Below the pieces are notes generated by a model. The model was not told the DNA's origin and did no database searches. It saw only the letters and a program-made list of their open reading frames with translations. Source: SVTX01 sp964629615 (GTDB lineage: Bacteria; Bacillota; Clostridia; Oscillospirales; CAG-272). Taken from it: a stretch of DNA of 7,835 nucleotides. Position 1 is the stretch's first letter. Every line of letters starts with the position of its first letter. This document shows positions 1 through 5,528 of this stretch, one piece after another. The stretch covers positions 1 to 7,835 of the forward strand of contig CAZVUD010000051.1 of the NCBI GenBank assembly GCA_964629615.1. The letters run 5' to 3'. Both the position numbers and the translations under genes were made by a program.

Positions 1-93
1 TTCAAAGAGAGTGAACTGAGAAAGATAGCCAATGCTCTCGGTTACGAACTGGTAGTCAAATTTATTGATACCGAAACGGGCGAAGAAATTTGA
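1..93 (+). CDS. C-terminal end of a probable XRE/Cro-type helix-turn-helix regulator (5' end outside window)
   Basis: The first 93 bases are an open frame ending in TGA at 91-93, directly followed by TAA, and encode the last 30 residues of a protein. The visible tail contains LRKIANALGYEL, then a short beta-like stretch (VVKFID) and TETGEEI. A final helix of the form 'L..IA.ALGYEL' followed by such a tail is common in small XRE-family DNA-binding proteins of Firmicutes, where it closes the five-helix domain. The recognition helix itself lies outside the window, so the family call is inference from the tail. It converges with the minus-strand XRE-type gene at 148-392. Confidence 0.55.
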   Translation, partial: FKESELRKIANALGYELVVKFIDTETGEEI

Positions 94-102
94 TAAATAG
101 AA

Positions 103-138
103 AATCCCCTGAACTACAGCTTTGCGGTTCAGGGGATT
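103..138 (-). terminator. Hairpin terminator between convergent regulators, oriented for the minus-strand gene
   Basis: AATCCCCTGAAC (103-114) and GTTCAGGGGATT (127-138) form a perfect 12 bp stem with a 12 nt loop. On the minus strand the stem is followed by TTTTCTATTTATC, a reasonable U tract, so it best ends the minus-strand XRE gene. On the plus strand the stem is followed by GGAACAT with no U tract, so termination of the left gene would be weaker. Confidence 0.75.
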
Positions 139-147
139 GGAACATAG

Positions 148-392
148 TCAATCGTCATATTTATGTTTTGGTACTCCGTTACGAGATTTCGTCGTGGGGT
201 ATTTGTTTGGCACTCTAATAATGATTTCGGATAGCTCGCAGTCGAGCGCTTCGCATATCAGATCGAGATGTTCCAAATTGACTCTTTCCGCGATTTCGTG
301 ATAGATTTCGTTTATAGTAGACGGTCTTATCCCGGTAGCGCGTGCAAGNNNNNNNNNNCGCCCAGCTTCTTGGACAATAGAATTCTAATCAT
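148..392 (-). CDS. Small XRE-family helix-turn-helix transcriptional regulator, interrupted by an assembly gap
   Basis: The gene reads MIRILLSKKLG (392 down to 360), then the N run, then 66 residues from the other side (348 down to 151), ending in TGA at 148-150. The second part carries LARATGIRPSTINEIYHE, which is the turn and recognition helix of a Cro/CI-like HTH, followed by NLEHLDLICEALDCELSEII, the typical closing helices. Relatives in Firmicutes are short single-domain DNA-binding proteins, so a role as a local repressor or regulator is likely. I chose ATG 392 rather than ATG 398 because the Shine-Dalgarno AAAGGAG lies 7 nt before 392 but only 1 nt before 398. The frames on the two sides of the N run do not match, which I attribute to the gap and not to a real mutation. 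The C-terminus is basic and rich in K, R, P and T. The regulated gene is unknown, but the inverted repeat upstream suggests autoregulation. Confidence 0.8.
349..358. other. Assembly gap (10 N) inside the XRE regulator gene
   Basis: Ten N occupy these bases. The reading frames on the two sides would join only if the missing stretch is 3k+2 bases long. Homologous HTH domains usually have about eight residues between the flanking Gly and Leu, which would mean about 23 missing bases. Ten N is therefore probably a placeholder length. Confidence 0.9.
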
Positions 393-406
393 AACCATGC
401 TCCTTT

Positions 407-461
407 CGTTAAATTCTAACAGGTTTTTGTGTTCCTTGCTTGGAATTGTTAGAAAATAACG
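407..461 (-). promoter_or_regulatory. Promoter of the XRE gene embedded in a long inverted repeat (candidate operator)
   Basis: CGTTA-AA-TTCTAACA (407-421) is mirrored by TGTTAGAA-AA-TAACG (447-461): 13 of 15 positions are complementary, with a 25 nt centre. Read on the minus strand, the left arm holds TGTTAGAAT, a good extended -10 (TG-T-TAGAAT), about 12 bases before the Shine-Dalgarno of the XRE gene. No convincing -35 is seen, which an extended -10 can tolerate. A dimeric HTH protein binding both arms would cover its own -10, so autorepression is the natural inference. Confidence 0.55.
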
Positions 462-511
462 AATTGCGTTATGGAAATGAAAACAGAAGAGCAAAATAAT
501 CGAGAGGAATA

Positions 512-551
512 GCAAAAAAGACTGTTGAATACGACCAACAGTCTTTTTTGC
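512..551. terminator. Strong bidirectional intrinsic terminator
   Basis: GCAAAAAAGACTGTTG (512-527) pairs perfectly with CAACAGTCTTTTTTGC (536-551) across an 8 nt loop. The stem is flanked by an A run on one side and a T run on the other, so it works in both directions: an 8 bp core followed by six T. On the minus strand it is the first terminator after the tRNA-Glu gene. On the plus strand it would end any transcript starting near 455. Confidence 0.9.
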
Positions 552-659
552 AGTTATTCACTTTGCGGACAGAACGACAGCACAAAGAGTGTACCGACAA
601 CGGTAATAGCAACGCCAGGGCATACTATTTTTACTTTTGCGTGTTCGTCTTGTCCAATT

Positions 660-734
660 TGGTGACCCGTACGGGAATCGAACCCATGTTCCCAGCGTGA
701 GAGGCTAGTGTCTTAACCGCTTGACCAACGGGCC
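660..734 (-). tRNA. tRNA-Glu, anticodon CUC
   Basis: The minus strand folds as a full cloverleaf. The acceptor stem is GGCCCGT with ACGGGTC (one G-U pair), the D arm GTC...GAC, the anticodon stem CTAGC with GCTGG, the loop CTCTCAC (anticodon CTC, reading GAG codons), and the T arm ATGGG-TTCGATT-CCCGT. The discriminator is A and the CCA tail is encoded (660-662). The length is 75 nt including CCA. No second tRNA is seen beside it. Confidence 0.96.
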
Positions 735-753
735 GTATCTTTACGACTTGATT

Positions 754-782
754 ATTATATCATACTTTGTAGAAAAAAGCAA
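754..782 (-). promoter_or_regulatory. Sigma-A promoter of the tRNA-Glu gene
   Basis: On the minus strand a consensus -10 TATAAT (759-754) lies about 20 bases before the tRNA 5' end. A -35 of TTGCTT (782-777) sits at 17 bp spacing, which is a weak match. The expected transcription start near 747 leaves a short leader before the mature tRNA. Confidence 0.7.
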
Positions 783-866
783 TAGGTTTTTTGAAAAAAA
801 TTTAAAAAATTCTAAAAAATTTTCAGCAAAGTGGGGATATAGGTATAAAAAAGCCGTAAAAATATA

Positions 867-1211
867 TTATGACATGGTTTCAGAAAGCTTTTTGCCGCCG
901 AGAATGTGGAAATGAATGTGCTTTACGCTCTGGCAACCGTTCTCACCAATATTGCTTACTACGCGGTAACCGTTATCAAGCCCGAGCTTTTCGGCGATCT
1001 TTGGAATGGCGCAGAACACCTCGCTGACATACTTAACATTATTTTCGTCCACTTCATTGCACGAGCCTATATGATATTTGGGTATAACGAGCACGTGCAC
1101 GGGCGCTTGGGGAGCTATGTCATGAAATGCATAAACATATTCATTTGAGTACACTTCCTTTGATGGAACATCGCCGTTTATGATTTTACAAAAAAGACAG
1201 TTATCACACAT
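867..1211 (-). CDS. HIT-family (histidine triad) nucleotide-binding protein, HinT/Fhit-like hydrolase
   Basis: This 114-residue protein has the usual length of a bacterial HIT protein. It starts with the zinc-ribbon-like N-terminus CDNCLFCKI (Cys5 and Cys8), followed by the HIT-specific INGDVPS and the strand PVHVLVIPKYHI. The triad is near the C-terminus as H98-I-H100-F-H102 in KHIHFHILGG, preceded by GENGCQSV, which supplies the conserved Gln. Known HIT proteins are cytoplasmic homodimers that hydrolyse AMP-lysine-type phosphoramidates or related nucleotide conjugates; the middle His is the nucleophile. The start at 1211 is preceded by AAAGGAAG at proper spacing. Its own promoter is at 1309-1337. 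The AT-rich stretch from 735 to 866 downstream shows no clear GC hairpin, so where its transcript ends is unclear. Confidence 0.95.
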   Translation of the reverse strand: MCDNCLFCKIINGDVPSKEVYSNEYVYAFHDIAPQAPVHVLVIPKYHIGSCNEVDENNVKYVSEVFCAIPKIAEKLGLDNGYRVVSNIGENGCQSVKHIHFHILGGKKLSETMS

Positions 1212-1228
1212 AATGTTCTTCCTTTCAC

Positions 1229-1257
1229 TTTACAAAGACCCTGTTTTCTGATATAAT
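1229..1257 (+). promoter_or_regulatory. Strong sigma-A promoter of the FkbM methyltransferase gene
   Basis: TTTACA (1229-1234), a 17 bp spacer and TATAAT (1252-1257) give a near-consensus promoter. The expected start near 1264 leaves a leader of about 90 nt before ATG 1354. This promoter lies inside the leader of the divergent HIT gene. Confidence 0.8.
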
Positions 1258-1308
1258 GTATGTAAAAGACATAAATATCGGTCTTATACCATAGATCTTT
1301 ACGAATAT

Positions 1309-1337
1309 ATTGTAGCACAAAAAGGCAGGAAAGTCAA
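1309..1337 (-). promoter_or_regulatory. Sigma-A promoter of the HIT-family gene
   Basis: On the minus strand TTGACT (1337-1332), a 17 bp spacer and TACAAT (1314-1309) form a good promoter. The spacer ends in TGC, giving an extended -10 (TGC-TACAAT). The expected start near 1302 leaves a leader of about 90 nt before the HIT start codon. It lies within the FkbM leader. Confidence 0.75.
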
Positions 1338-1353
1338 TAAAGAGGTGAAAAAT

Positions 1354-2472
1354 ATGTATGATAATATAAACGGATATCCGGATCTTTGGCGGTATCTTGC
1401 GAGCACGGATAAAAAAATACTTTTGTACGGCATGGGAAACGGCGCGGACAAGATACTGTCTGTTGCGCAGAGGTACGGCATAGAGATATGTGATTTTTTT
1501 GCAAGTGACGGATTTGTGCGCGGTCACATGTTCCACCAAAAGAGAGTTATGACATACAGCGATGCGGTGGAGAAATACGGAAGGGAAAACATGATAGTTC
1601 TGCTCTCATTTGCCTCCCGTCTTGACGATGTCCTTGAAAACATATATAAGATCGAGAGCGAATGCGAGCTGTATGCACCCGATGTACCTGTGTACGGTGA
1701 TGAGATATTCAATTTTGAATTTTTCGATCTGCACAAAGAAGAGATTGCGACGGCACGCAGTCTTTTGTGCGACAGTGAGTCTGTGCGGATATACGACAGC
1801 ATGATAAATTACAAGCTCACGGGAAAGCTTGAATATCTGCGTGCTTGCGAGAGCAGTGTGGATGAATGCTATACAAAGATACTTAGATCCGAGCAGATAC
1901 ACACTTATGCTGATCTTGGCGCATACAACGGTGATTCTGCGCGCGAGATGATGAATCATGCCCCAAATCTTAAAAAAATAATTGCACTTGAGCCCGATGC
2001 ACGCAATTACAAAAAGCTTTGTGCATGGAGCGAACAGGTAGAAGGCATTGAGATACGCGCCTTGAATGTCGGGGCTTACGACAAAGCCGAAACATACTTC
2101 TTTGACATGAGCGGAAACCGAAATTCCTCGTTGACAAATCACACATCTACATTCAGCGATGCGGTAAATGATCGCAAAAAGAAGATACGCGAGGTGAGAG
2201 TGGACAGCCTTGACGCGATACTTGCAGGAGAGGATGTGGATCACATAAAATATGATGTAGAGGGATCGGAGCACGAGGCACTTGCAGGCTCACGCCTTAC
2301 CATTAAAAGATGCACGCCGTCCCTTCTCGTATCCCTGTATCATCAAAGCAAGGATATCTTCTCTTTGCCCATAGCGGTACATGAAATGTCAGATGAATAC
2401 AAGCTATATCTCCGACGCTTCAAATATGTTCCTGCGTGGGACATAAATCTTTACGCCGTAAAGGAAGGATAA
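1354..2472 (+). CDS. FkbM-family SAM-dependent methyltransferase with an N-terminal Rossmann-like domain
   Basis: This is a 372-residue protein. The C-terminal half is an FkbM-type methyltransferase: SAM-binding motif I D187-L-G-A-Y-N-G-D194, the acidic end of strand 2 in ALEPDARN (E213, D215), and the family signature IKYDVEGSEHEAL (D301, E303, E306). FkbM relatives O-methylate sugars or secondary metabolites; the substrate here cannot be told. The first 100 or so residues carry KILLYGMGNGADKI (G26-x-G28-x-G30), a Rossmann-like nucleotide-binding turn seen in related two-domain Clostridia proteins. A frame-matched GTG at 1345 is part of the Shine-Dalgarno AGAGGTGA (1341-1348) and so cannot be the start; ATG 1354 lies 6 nt after it. 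No glycosyltransferase or other cell-surface gene adjoins it. No terminator was found directly after the stop. Confidence 0.85.
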   Translation: MYDNINGYPDLWRYLASTDKKILLYGMGNGADKILSVAQRYGIEICDFFASDGFVRGHMFHQKRVMTYSDAVEKYGRENMIVLLSFASRLDDVLENIYKIESECELYAPDVPVYGDEIFNFEFFDLHKEEIATARSLLCDSESVRIYDSMINYKLTGKLEYLRACESSVDECYTKILRSEQIHTYADLGAYNGDSAREMMNHAPNLKKIIALEPDARNYKKLCAWSEQVEGIEIRALNVGAYDKAETYFFDMSGNRNSSLTNHTSTFSDAVNDRKKKIREVRVDSLDAILAGEDVDHIKYDVEGSEHEALAGSRLTIKRCTPSLLVSLYHQSKDIFSLPIAVHEMSDEYKLYLRRFKYVPAWDINLYAVKEG

Positions 2473-2482
2473 GATGTATATT

Positions 2483-2510
2483 TTGGCTGGTATTATTTTT
2501 CGCATATAAA
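2483..2510 (+). promoter_or_regulatory. Possible promoter for the DUF378 gene
   Basis: TTGGCT (2483-2488), a 16 bp spacer and TATAAA (2505-2510) form a moderate sigma-A match, starting 11 bases after the FkbM stop. It would give a leader of about 88 nt. Since no terminator separates the two genes, read-through from FkbM is an alternative. Confidence 0.4.
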
Positions 2511-2604
2511 GGAAAGATAATATTGATCGGGAGCGGCGGCAGGCACATGTGCTTTGCCATGACCGTTTTGGATTGAATTACGGTTTAAAAGGAAAGGTCG
2601 AAAT

Positions 2605-2838
2605 ATGAAAATAGTTGACAGGATCGCGCTTATTCTTATAATAATAGGCGCGCTCAACTGGGGAAGCATCGGTCTGTTCTCCTTTGATATAGTGGCTTGG
2701 ATAGGCGGAGGCATGGGAGCGGTATTGAGCAGGATAGTATACACTCTTGTAGCTTTGGCAGGTCTTTGGTGCATATCTCTTCTCTTCAGACATGATGCAC
2801 TTGACACGTATGACTATGACAGAGTAGGACAGCACTGA
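2605..2838 (+). CDS. DUF378 family small membrane protein
   Basis: This 77-residue protein has two hydrophobic helices (about residues 5-25 and 41-61). It carries the DUF378 pattern: VDRIALILIIIGALNWG, then GLFSFDIV, a Gly-rich turn (IGGGMG) and LSRIVYTLVALAGL. Members of this family are short two-helix membrane proteins of unknown function, widespread in Firmicutes (YuzA-like) and other bacteria. The C-terminal tail (HDALDTYDYDRVGQH) is hydrophilic and probably cytoplasmic or external; the topology is not clear. AAGGAAAGGT lies at proper distance before ATG 2605. It seems to be the last gene of its transcript, given the terminator 13 bases downstream. Confidence 0.9.
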   Translation: MKIVDRIALILIIIGALNWGSIGLFSFDIVAWIGGGMGAVLSRIVYTLVALAGLWCISLLFRHDALDTYDYDRVGQH

Positions 2839-2851
2839 ATCTAATAATTAA

Positions 2852-2889
2852 AGCGCCGACGGAGGCAAAATGCCGTCGGCGCTGTTTTT
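2852..2889 (+). terminator. Intrinsic terminator after the DUF378 gene
   Basis: AGCGCCGACGG (2852-2862) pairs with CCGTCGGCGCT (2873-2883), an 11 bp GC-rich stem with a 10 nt loop, followed by G and TTTTT (2885-2889). It separates the DUF378 gene from the SpoIIQ-like gene. Confidence 0.92.
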
Positions 2890-2910
2890 GTAAAAAAGTG
2901 ATATGCTGCT

Positions 2911-2940
2911 GTATAAATAATACAAATAAGGCAGAGAATA
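2911..2940 (+). promoter_or_regulatory. Sigma-F-like (forespore) promoter of the SpoIIQ-like gene
   Basis: GTATA (2911-2915), 15 bp, then GCAGAGAATA (2931-2940) fits the Bacillus sigma-F pattern as I recall it (GYWTA, N15, GGNRANANTW) at every fixed position except the second G of the -10. The start would fall near 2946-2948, just after ATG 2944 and before ATG 2983, in agreement with the start chosen for the gene. A weaker sigma-A reading (TTGTAA 2888-2893, 18 bp, TATAAA 2912-2917) overlaps it. Confidence 0.5.
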
Positions 2941-2982
2941 AACATGTACCCAAAATCAAAACCGGAGAAGGAGAATCGAAAT

Positions 2983-3729
2983 ATGTGGGAAAAGATCAAG
3001 GAAAGCAGATTCGGCAAGGCTTGCCGTGAGTTTTCAAAAAGAAAGGGTGCGGTGGCAACGGTCGTATGCCTGATCATCGCGCTTGCCGTTGTGATGACAG
3101 TGAGCATAGCGGCTAACAGAGCAAAGAAGAATGAACTTAAGGAAGACATTTCCGCAGACGACAGCACGACAGCGGAGGAGAATACAACGCAGGGACAGCT
3201 GACACCGCCTACCTACAATGACGGCAAGACCGACGATGTGAGCGGCGACGCGGACGAGGAATTCATGCTTGCTTTGCCTGTTGAGGGAATACTGTCAAAG
3301 GGACATGATTCCACGATACAGGTGTGGTCGGACACCATGGGGGATTACAGAGTACACCTTGGTGTGGATATCGAATCAAAGGAGAATGCCCCTGTGTATG
3401 CGGCGGCTGACGGTGAGGTTGCAAGAGTTTGGGATGATGCGCTTATGGGTAAGTGTGTGGCTATCTCACATGACGGAGAAATATTTACGATATATAAGAA
3501 CCTTTCCGCGACGCTTGCGGACGGCATTGAAAAGGGAAGCCGTGTTTCCTGCGGACAGAAGATAGGCTATGTTGGCGAAAGCGCGATATCCGAGCTTGCA
3601 CAGGAGCCTCATCTCCACCTTGAGATGACAGTGAACGGACTCAGTGTGAATCCGATGGACTATTTTGATGCAAAAGCAAAGGAAAAAATGGGCGTTAAGA
3701 CAGATGACGGCACACAGAACGGCAAGTAA
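2983..3729 (+). CDS. spoIIQ: SpoIIQ-like membrane-anchored M23 (LytM-fold) protein
   Basis: This is a 248-residue protein with a basic N-terminus, one membrane helix (about residues 23-44), an acidic Thr-rich linker (50-95) and an M23 domain (about 97-228). The zinc-site residues are present: H125-x-G-x-D129 and H210-L-H212. The usual Y-x-H-L position reads YKNL (171-174), with Asn for His. The wording around these sites (SDTMGDYRVHLGVDI, IYKNLS, EPHLHLEM) is much closer to SpoIIQ than to general murein hydrolases. SpoIIQ sits in the forespore membrane and pairs with mother-cell SpoIIIAH to form the engulfment channel. The B. subtilis protein has lost the zinc site, while clostridial ones keep it, as here. 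ATG 2983 has AAGGAG 10 nt upstream; ATG 2944 lacks a good site and would lie at or before the likely transcript start. An ordinary M23 endopeptidase is the alternative. Confidence 0.75.
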   Translation: MWEKIKESRFGKACREFSKRKGAVATVVCLIIALAVVMTVSIAANRAKKNELKEDISADDSTTAEENTTQGQLTPPTYNDGKTDDVSGDADEEFMLALPVEGILSKGHDSTIQVWSDTMGDYRVHLGVDIESKENAPVYAAADGEVARVWDDALMGKCVAISHDGEIFTIYKNLSATLADGIEKGSRVSCGQKIGYVGESAISELAQEPHLHLEMTVNGLSVNPMDYFDAKAKEKMGVKTDDGTQNGK

Positions 3730-3737
3730 TATTTATC

Positions 3738-3767
3738 TCGGCGGCACGGATATCTCCGTGCCGCCGA
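3738..3767 (+). terminator. Hairpin terminator after the SpoIIQ-like gene
   Basis: TCGGCGGCACGGA (3738-3750) and TCCGTGCCGCCGA (3755-3767) form a perfect 13 bp stem with a TATC tetraloop. The following sequence, ATATATTTG, is only a weak U tract, so efficiency is uncertain, but the position 9 bases after the stop and before a new promoter fits termination. Confidence 0.8.
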
Positions 3768-3795
3768 ATATATTTGAAAATTTACTGATATATAC

Positions 3796-3824
3796 TTGCA
3801 AAAAAATCATTTGTATGCTATAAT
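3796..3824 (+). promoter_or_regulatory. Strong sigma-A promoter of the maf-mreB-PBP operon
   Basis: TTGCAA (3796-3801), 17 bp, then TATAAT (3819-3824), with TGC before the -10 (extended). The expected start near 3831 leaves a leader of about 52 nt. No later promoter or terminator is seen before 7639, so it probably drives all three genes. Confidence 0.85.
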
Positions 3825-3882
3825 TTAAAGTGGCGTATAATATGCGTTTTAGCAAATAATATAAGGAATCTACATAAAGATA

Positions 3883-4470
3883 ATGAGAATAATACTTGCA
3901 TCCGGCTCTCCAAGGAGAAAAGAGCTTCTTTTGAGCCTCGGACTTAAATTTGAAGTTATAACGAGCGACGCTGATGAAAGCTCATCCAAGACAGATCCCG
4001 AGCAGCTCGTCAGAGAGCTTGCAAAAAGGAAGGGAGAGTCTGTCGCGGAAAAGCTTATGTCGGAAGGCGCAGATCTTGACGACACATTGATCATTGCCTG
4101 CGACACGGTGGTGCATTTTGACGGCAATATACTCGGCAAGCCGCGTGACAGACAGGATGCAGAGCGCATGCTGAATATGCTTTCTGGCAGATCTCACTCT
4201 GTTTCCAGTGGTCTGTATCTGTATTACGGCGGCAGATCAAGCGTCGGTCACAAGACGACGAGCGTAAGCTTTGCCAAGCTCTCGGACGCTGAGATACAGT
4301 CGTATCTTGACACTGATGAGCCGTATGACAAGGCAGGCGCATACGCGATACAGGGGAGAGCCTCTGTATTTATCGAGGGATTTGTCGGGGACTACTATAA
4401 CGTAGTGGGACTGCCCATGCGTAAGCTCTATGAGATGGCAAAGGAAGACTTTGGAATAGAGCTGTTTTAA
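3883..4470 (+). CDS. maf: Maf/YhdE-type nucleoside triphosphate pyrophosphatase
   Basis: This 195-residue protein has the full Maf length and signatures: LASGSPRRKELL (residues 5-16, nucleotide-binding), ACDTVV with D74, LGKP (84-87) and DKAGAYAIQG (149-158), then GDYYNVVGLP near the C-terminus. Maf proteins hydrolyse noncanonical or pyrimidine NTPs to NMP and pyrophosphate. The YAIQG and DTVV wording points to the YhdE (dTTP/UTP) branch and not the YceF (m7GTP) branch. In Firmicutes maf often heads the cell-elongation locus, as here, where mreB follows 41 bases after the stop. The Shine-Dalgarno is poor (AAGGA about 15 nt upstream, or AAAGAT next to the start), but the start is fixed by the conserved MRIILASGSPRR N-terminus, so low translation is possible. 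Confidence 0.95.
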   Translation: MRIILASGSPRRKELLLSLGLKFEVITSDADESSSKTDPEQLVRELAKRKGESVAEKLMSEGADLDDTLIIACDTVVHFDGNILGKPRDRQDAERMLNMLSGRSHSVSSGLYLYYGGRSSVGHKTTSVSFAKLSDAEIQSYLDTDEPYDKAGAYAIQGRASVFIEGFVGDYYNVVGLPMRKLYEMAKEDFGIELF

Positions 4471-4511
4471 AATATCGCATCTACTGAATTTTGAATGAAA
4501 GGGGGCTTATC

Positions 4512-5519
4512 ATGCCAAAGCATATCGGACTTGATCTCGGAACGTCCAATACGCGTATGTTTATCAAGGGCAAGGGAATAGTTTTGCGTTCACCTACCGT
4601 TGTTGCAATAGATAAAGAGCAGGACAGCGTAGTTGCGCTCGGCAAGGATGCAAAGCGCATGATAGGCAAGACCCCTGCACATATAGCGGCATTCCGCCCG
4701 ATAAAGAACGGTGTCATAGCAGATTTTGAGGTCACGGCAATGATGATACATGAGTATCTTGTAAAGACCGAGGCGCTCTCACTGTTCAACCGCCCCGTCG
4801 TGCTTGTAAGCACACCGGGTAAGTGCACCGAGGTAGAGCGGCTCGCGCTTGAAAATGCGATATTCGAGGCAGGCGCCAAGGCTGTAGGAACAGTGCGATC
4901 TCCGCTTGCATCGGCTATAGGCGCGGGACTTAAGATCAACAGCGCAAGAGGCTGCATGATAGTGGATATCGGCGGAGGCATGACTCAAGCTACGGTCATA
5001 TGCTCGGGCGGAATAGTCAGATCAAATGCGGTCAAGCTTGGCGGAGATAAGATAGACGGCGCTATAATAAACAGCCTGCGTGTCAAGCGCGGACTTTACA
5101 TTGGAGATATGAGTGCAGAGCTTGTAAAGCTCAGGATAGGATGTGCACTTGCAGGTGTTGACAGAGGAATGCTTGAGGTAAGCGGACGCAATGAGATACT
5201 TAAATGCGCACAGACTGTCAATGTAAGAACGAGCGATGTTTACGACGCGATACATCCTGCACTTGAGGCAATATGCAGGACCATCATGAACGTGCTTGAG
5301 GTCACGCCACCCGAGATAGCAAGCGACATATCGGATTACGGTATCATGCTTGTTGGCGGCGGAGCTAATATAGTCGGAATAGGCGACCTTATAAAGAGCA
5401 AAACGGGACTCAGGGTCACGATAGCCAAAAATCCTATGGACTGCGAGTGCATAGGCATCGGAAAGCTCATCGAAAACCCGGGACTTCTCCCCGACGGTAT
5501 ACTTTACAAGAATAGGTAG
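4512..5519 (+). CDS. mreB: Divergent MreB/Mbl-like bacterial actin
   Basis: This 335-residue protein has the normal MreB length. The actin-fold elements are phosphate-1 (IGLDLGTSNTRMFIKGKG, residues 5-22), phosphate-2 (IVDIGGGMTQATVI, 150-163), the GGDK motif (177-180) and the adenosine motif (GIMLVGGGANIVGI, 277-290). MreB forms membrane-bound filaments that guide the elongation machinery. Several positions depart from the family pattern as I know it: EPS becomes RSPT (26-29), the EEP containing a Glu implicated in ATP hydrolysis becomes RSP (129-131), and GGGTTE becomes GGGMTQ (154-159). ATG 4512 is preceded by AAAGGGGG at 6 nt; an in-frame TTG at 4491 lies before that Shine-Dalgarno and is rejected. 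It lies between maf and a class B PBP, with no mreC or mreD. It is probably MreB-related but may be a specialised paralogue. Confidence 0.85.
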   Translation: MPKHIGLDLGTSNTRMFIKGKGIVLRSPTVVAIDKEQDSVVALGKDAKRMIGKTPAHIAAFRPIKNGVIADFEVTAMMIHEYLVKTEALSLFNRPVVLVSTPGKCTEVERLALENAIFEAGAKAVGTVRSPLASAIGAGLKINSARGCMIVDIGGGMTQATVICSGGIVRSNAVKLGGDKIDGAIINSLRVKRGLYIGDMSAELVKLRIGCALAGVDRGMLEVSGRNEILKCAQTVNVRTSDVYDAIHPALEAICRTIMNVLEVTPPEIASDISDYGIMLVGGGANIVGIGDLIKSKTGLRVTIAKNPMDCECIGIGKLIENPGLLPDGILYKNR

Positions 5520-5528
5520 GGGAGATAT

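Noticed and set aside
268..459. A plus-strand frame reading through the N run
   Set aside because: It contains undefined codons and is antisense to the XRE regulator.
554..659. A minus-strand open stretch ending in a hydrophobic tail (VAITVVGTLFVLSFCPQSE) right after the tRNA
   Set aside because: There is no ATG, GTG or TTG in frame and no Shine-Dalgarno; upstream it runs into the tRNA gene. It may be a gene remnant but cannot be supported.
1..734. An integrated element with tRNA-Glu as the attachment site and two XRE-type regulators as its cargo
   Set aside because: No integrase, no duplicated tRNA 3' end and no second boundary are visible, so adjacency to a tRNA is the only evidence.
794..820. 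A-rich tracts after the HIT gene as a possible terminator or origin-like region
   Set aside because: No GC stem precedes a U tract and there are no DnaA-box-like repeats; it looks like ordinary AT-rich spacer.
906..1148. An 80-codon plus-strand frame opposite the HIT gene
   Set aside because: It is antisense to a gene with intact triad and zinc motifs and lacks a ribosome-binding site.
1606..2274. A 222-codon open frame on the minus strand inside the FkbM gene
   Set aside because: It is antisense to a well-supported methyltransferase, has no recognisable motif and no good Shine-Dalgarno. Its length follows from the codon use of the real gene.
3835..3850. A second TATAAT (in GCGTATAATATGCG) downstream of the maf promoter
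   Set aside because: No -35 at 16-18 bp: the nearest, TTGTAT, is 19 bp away. The small palindrome is likely chance in AT-rich sequence.
4481..4981. A 166-codon minus-strand frame opposite mreB
   Set aside because: It mirrors the conserved mreB coding sequence, is low in complexity (Ser, Ile, Ala, Pro rich) and has no family resemblance.
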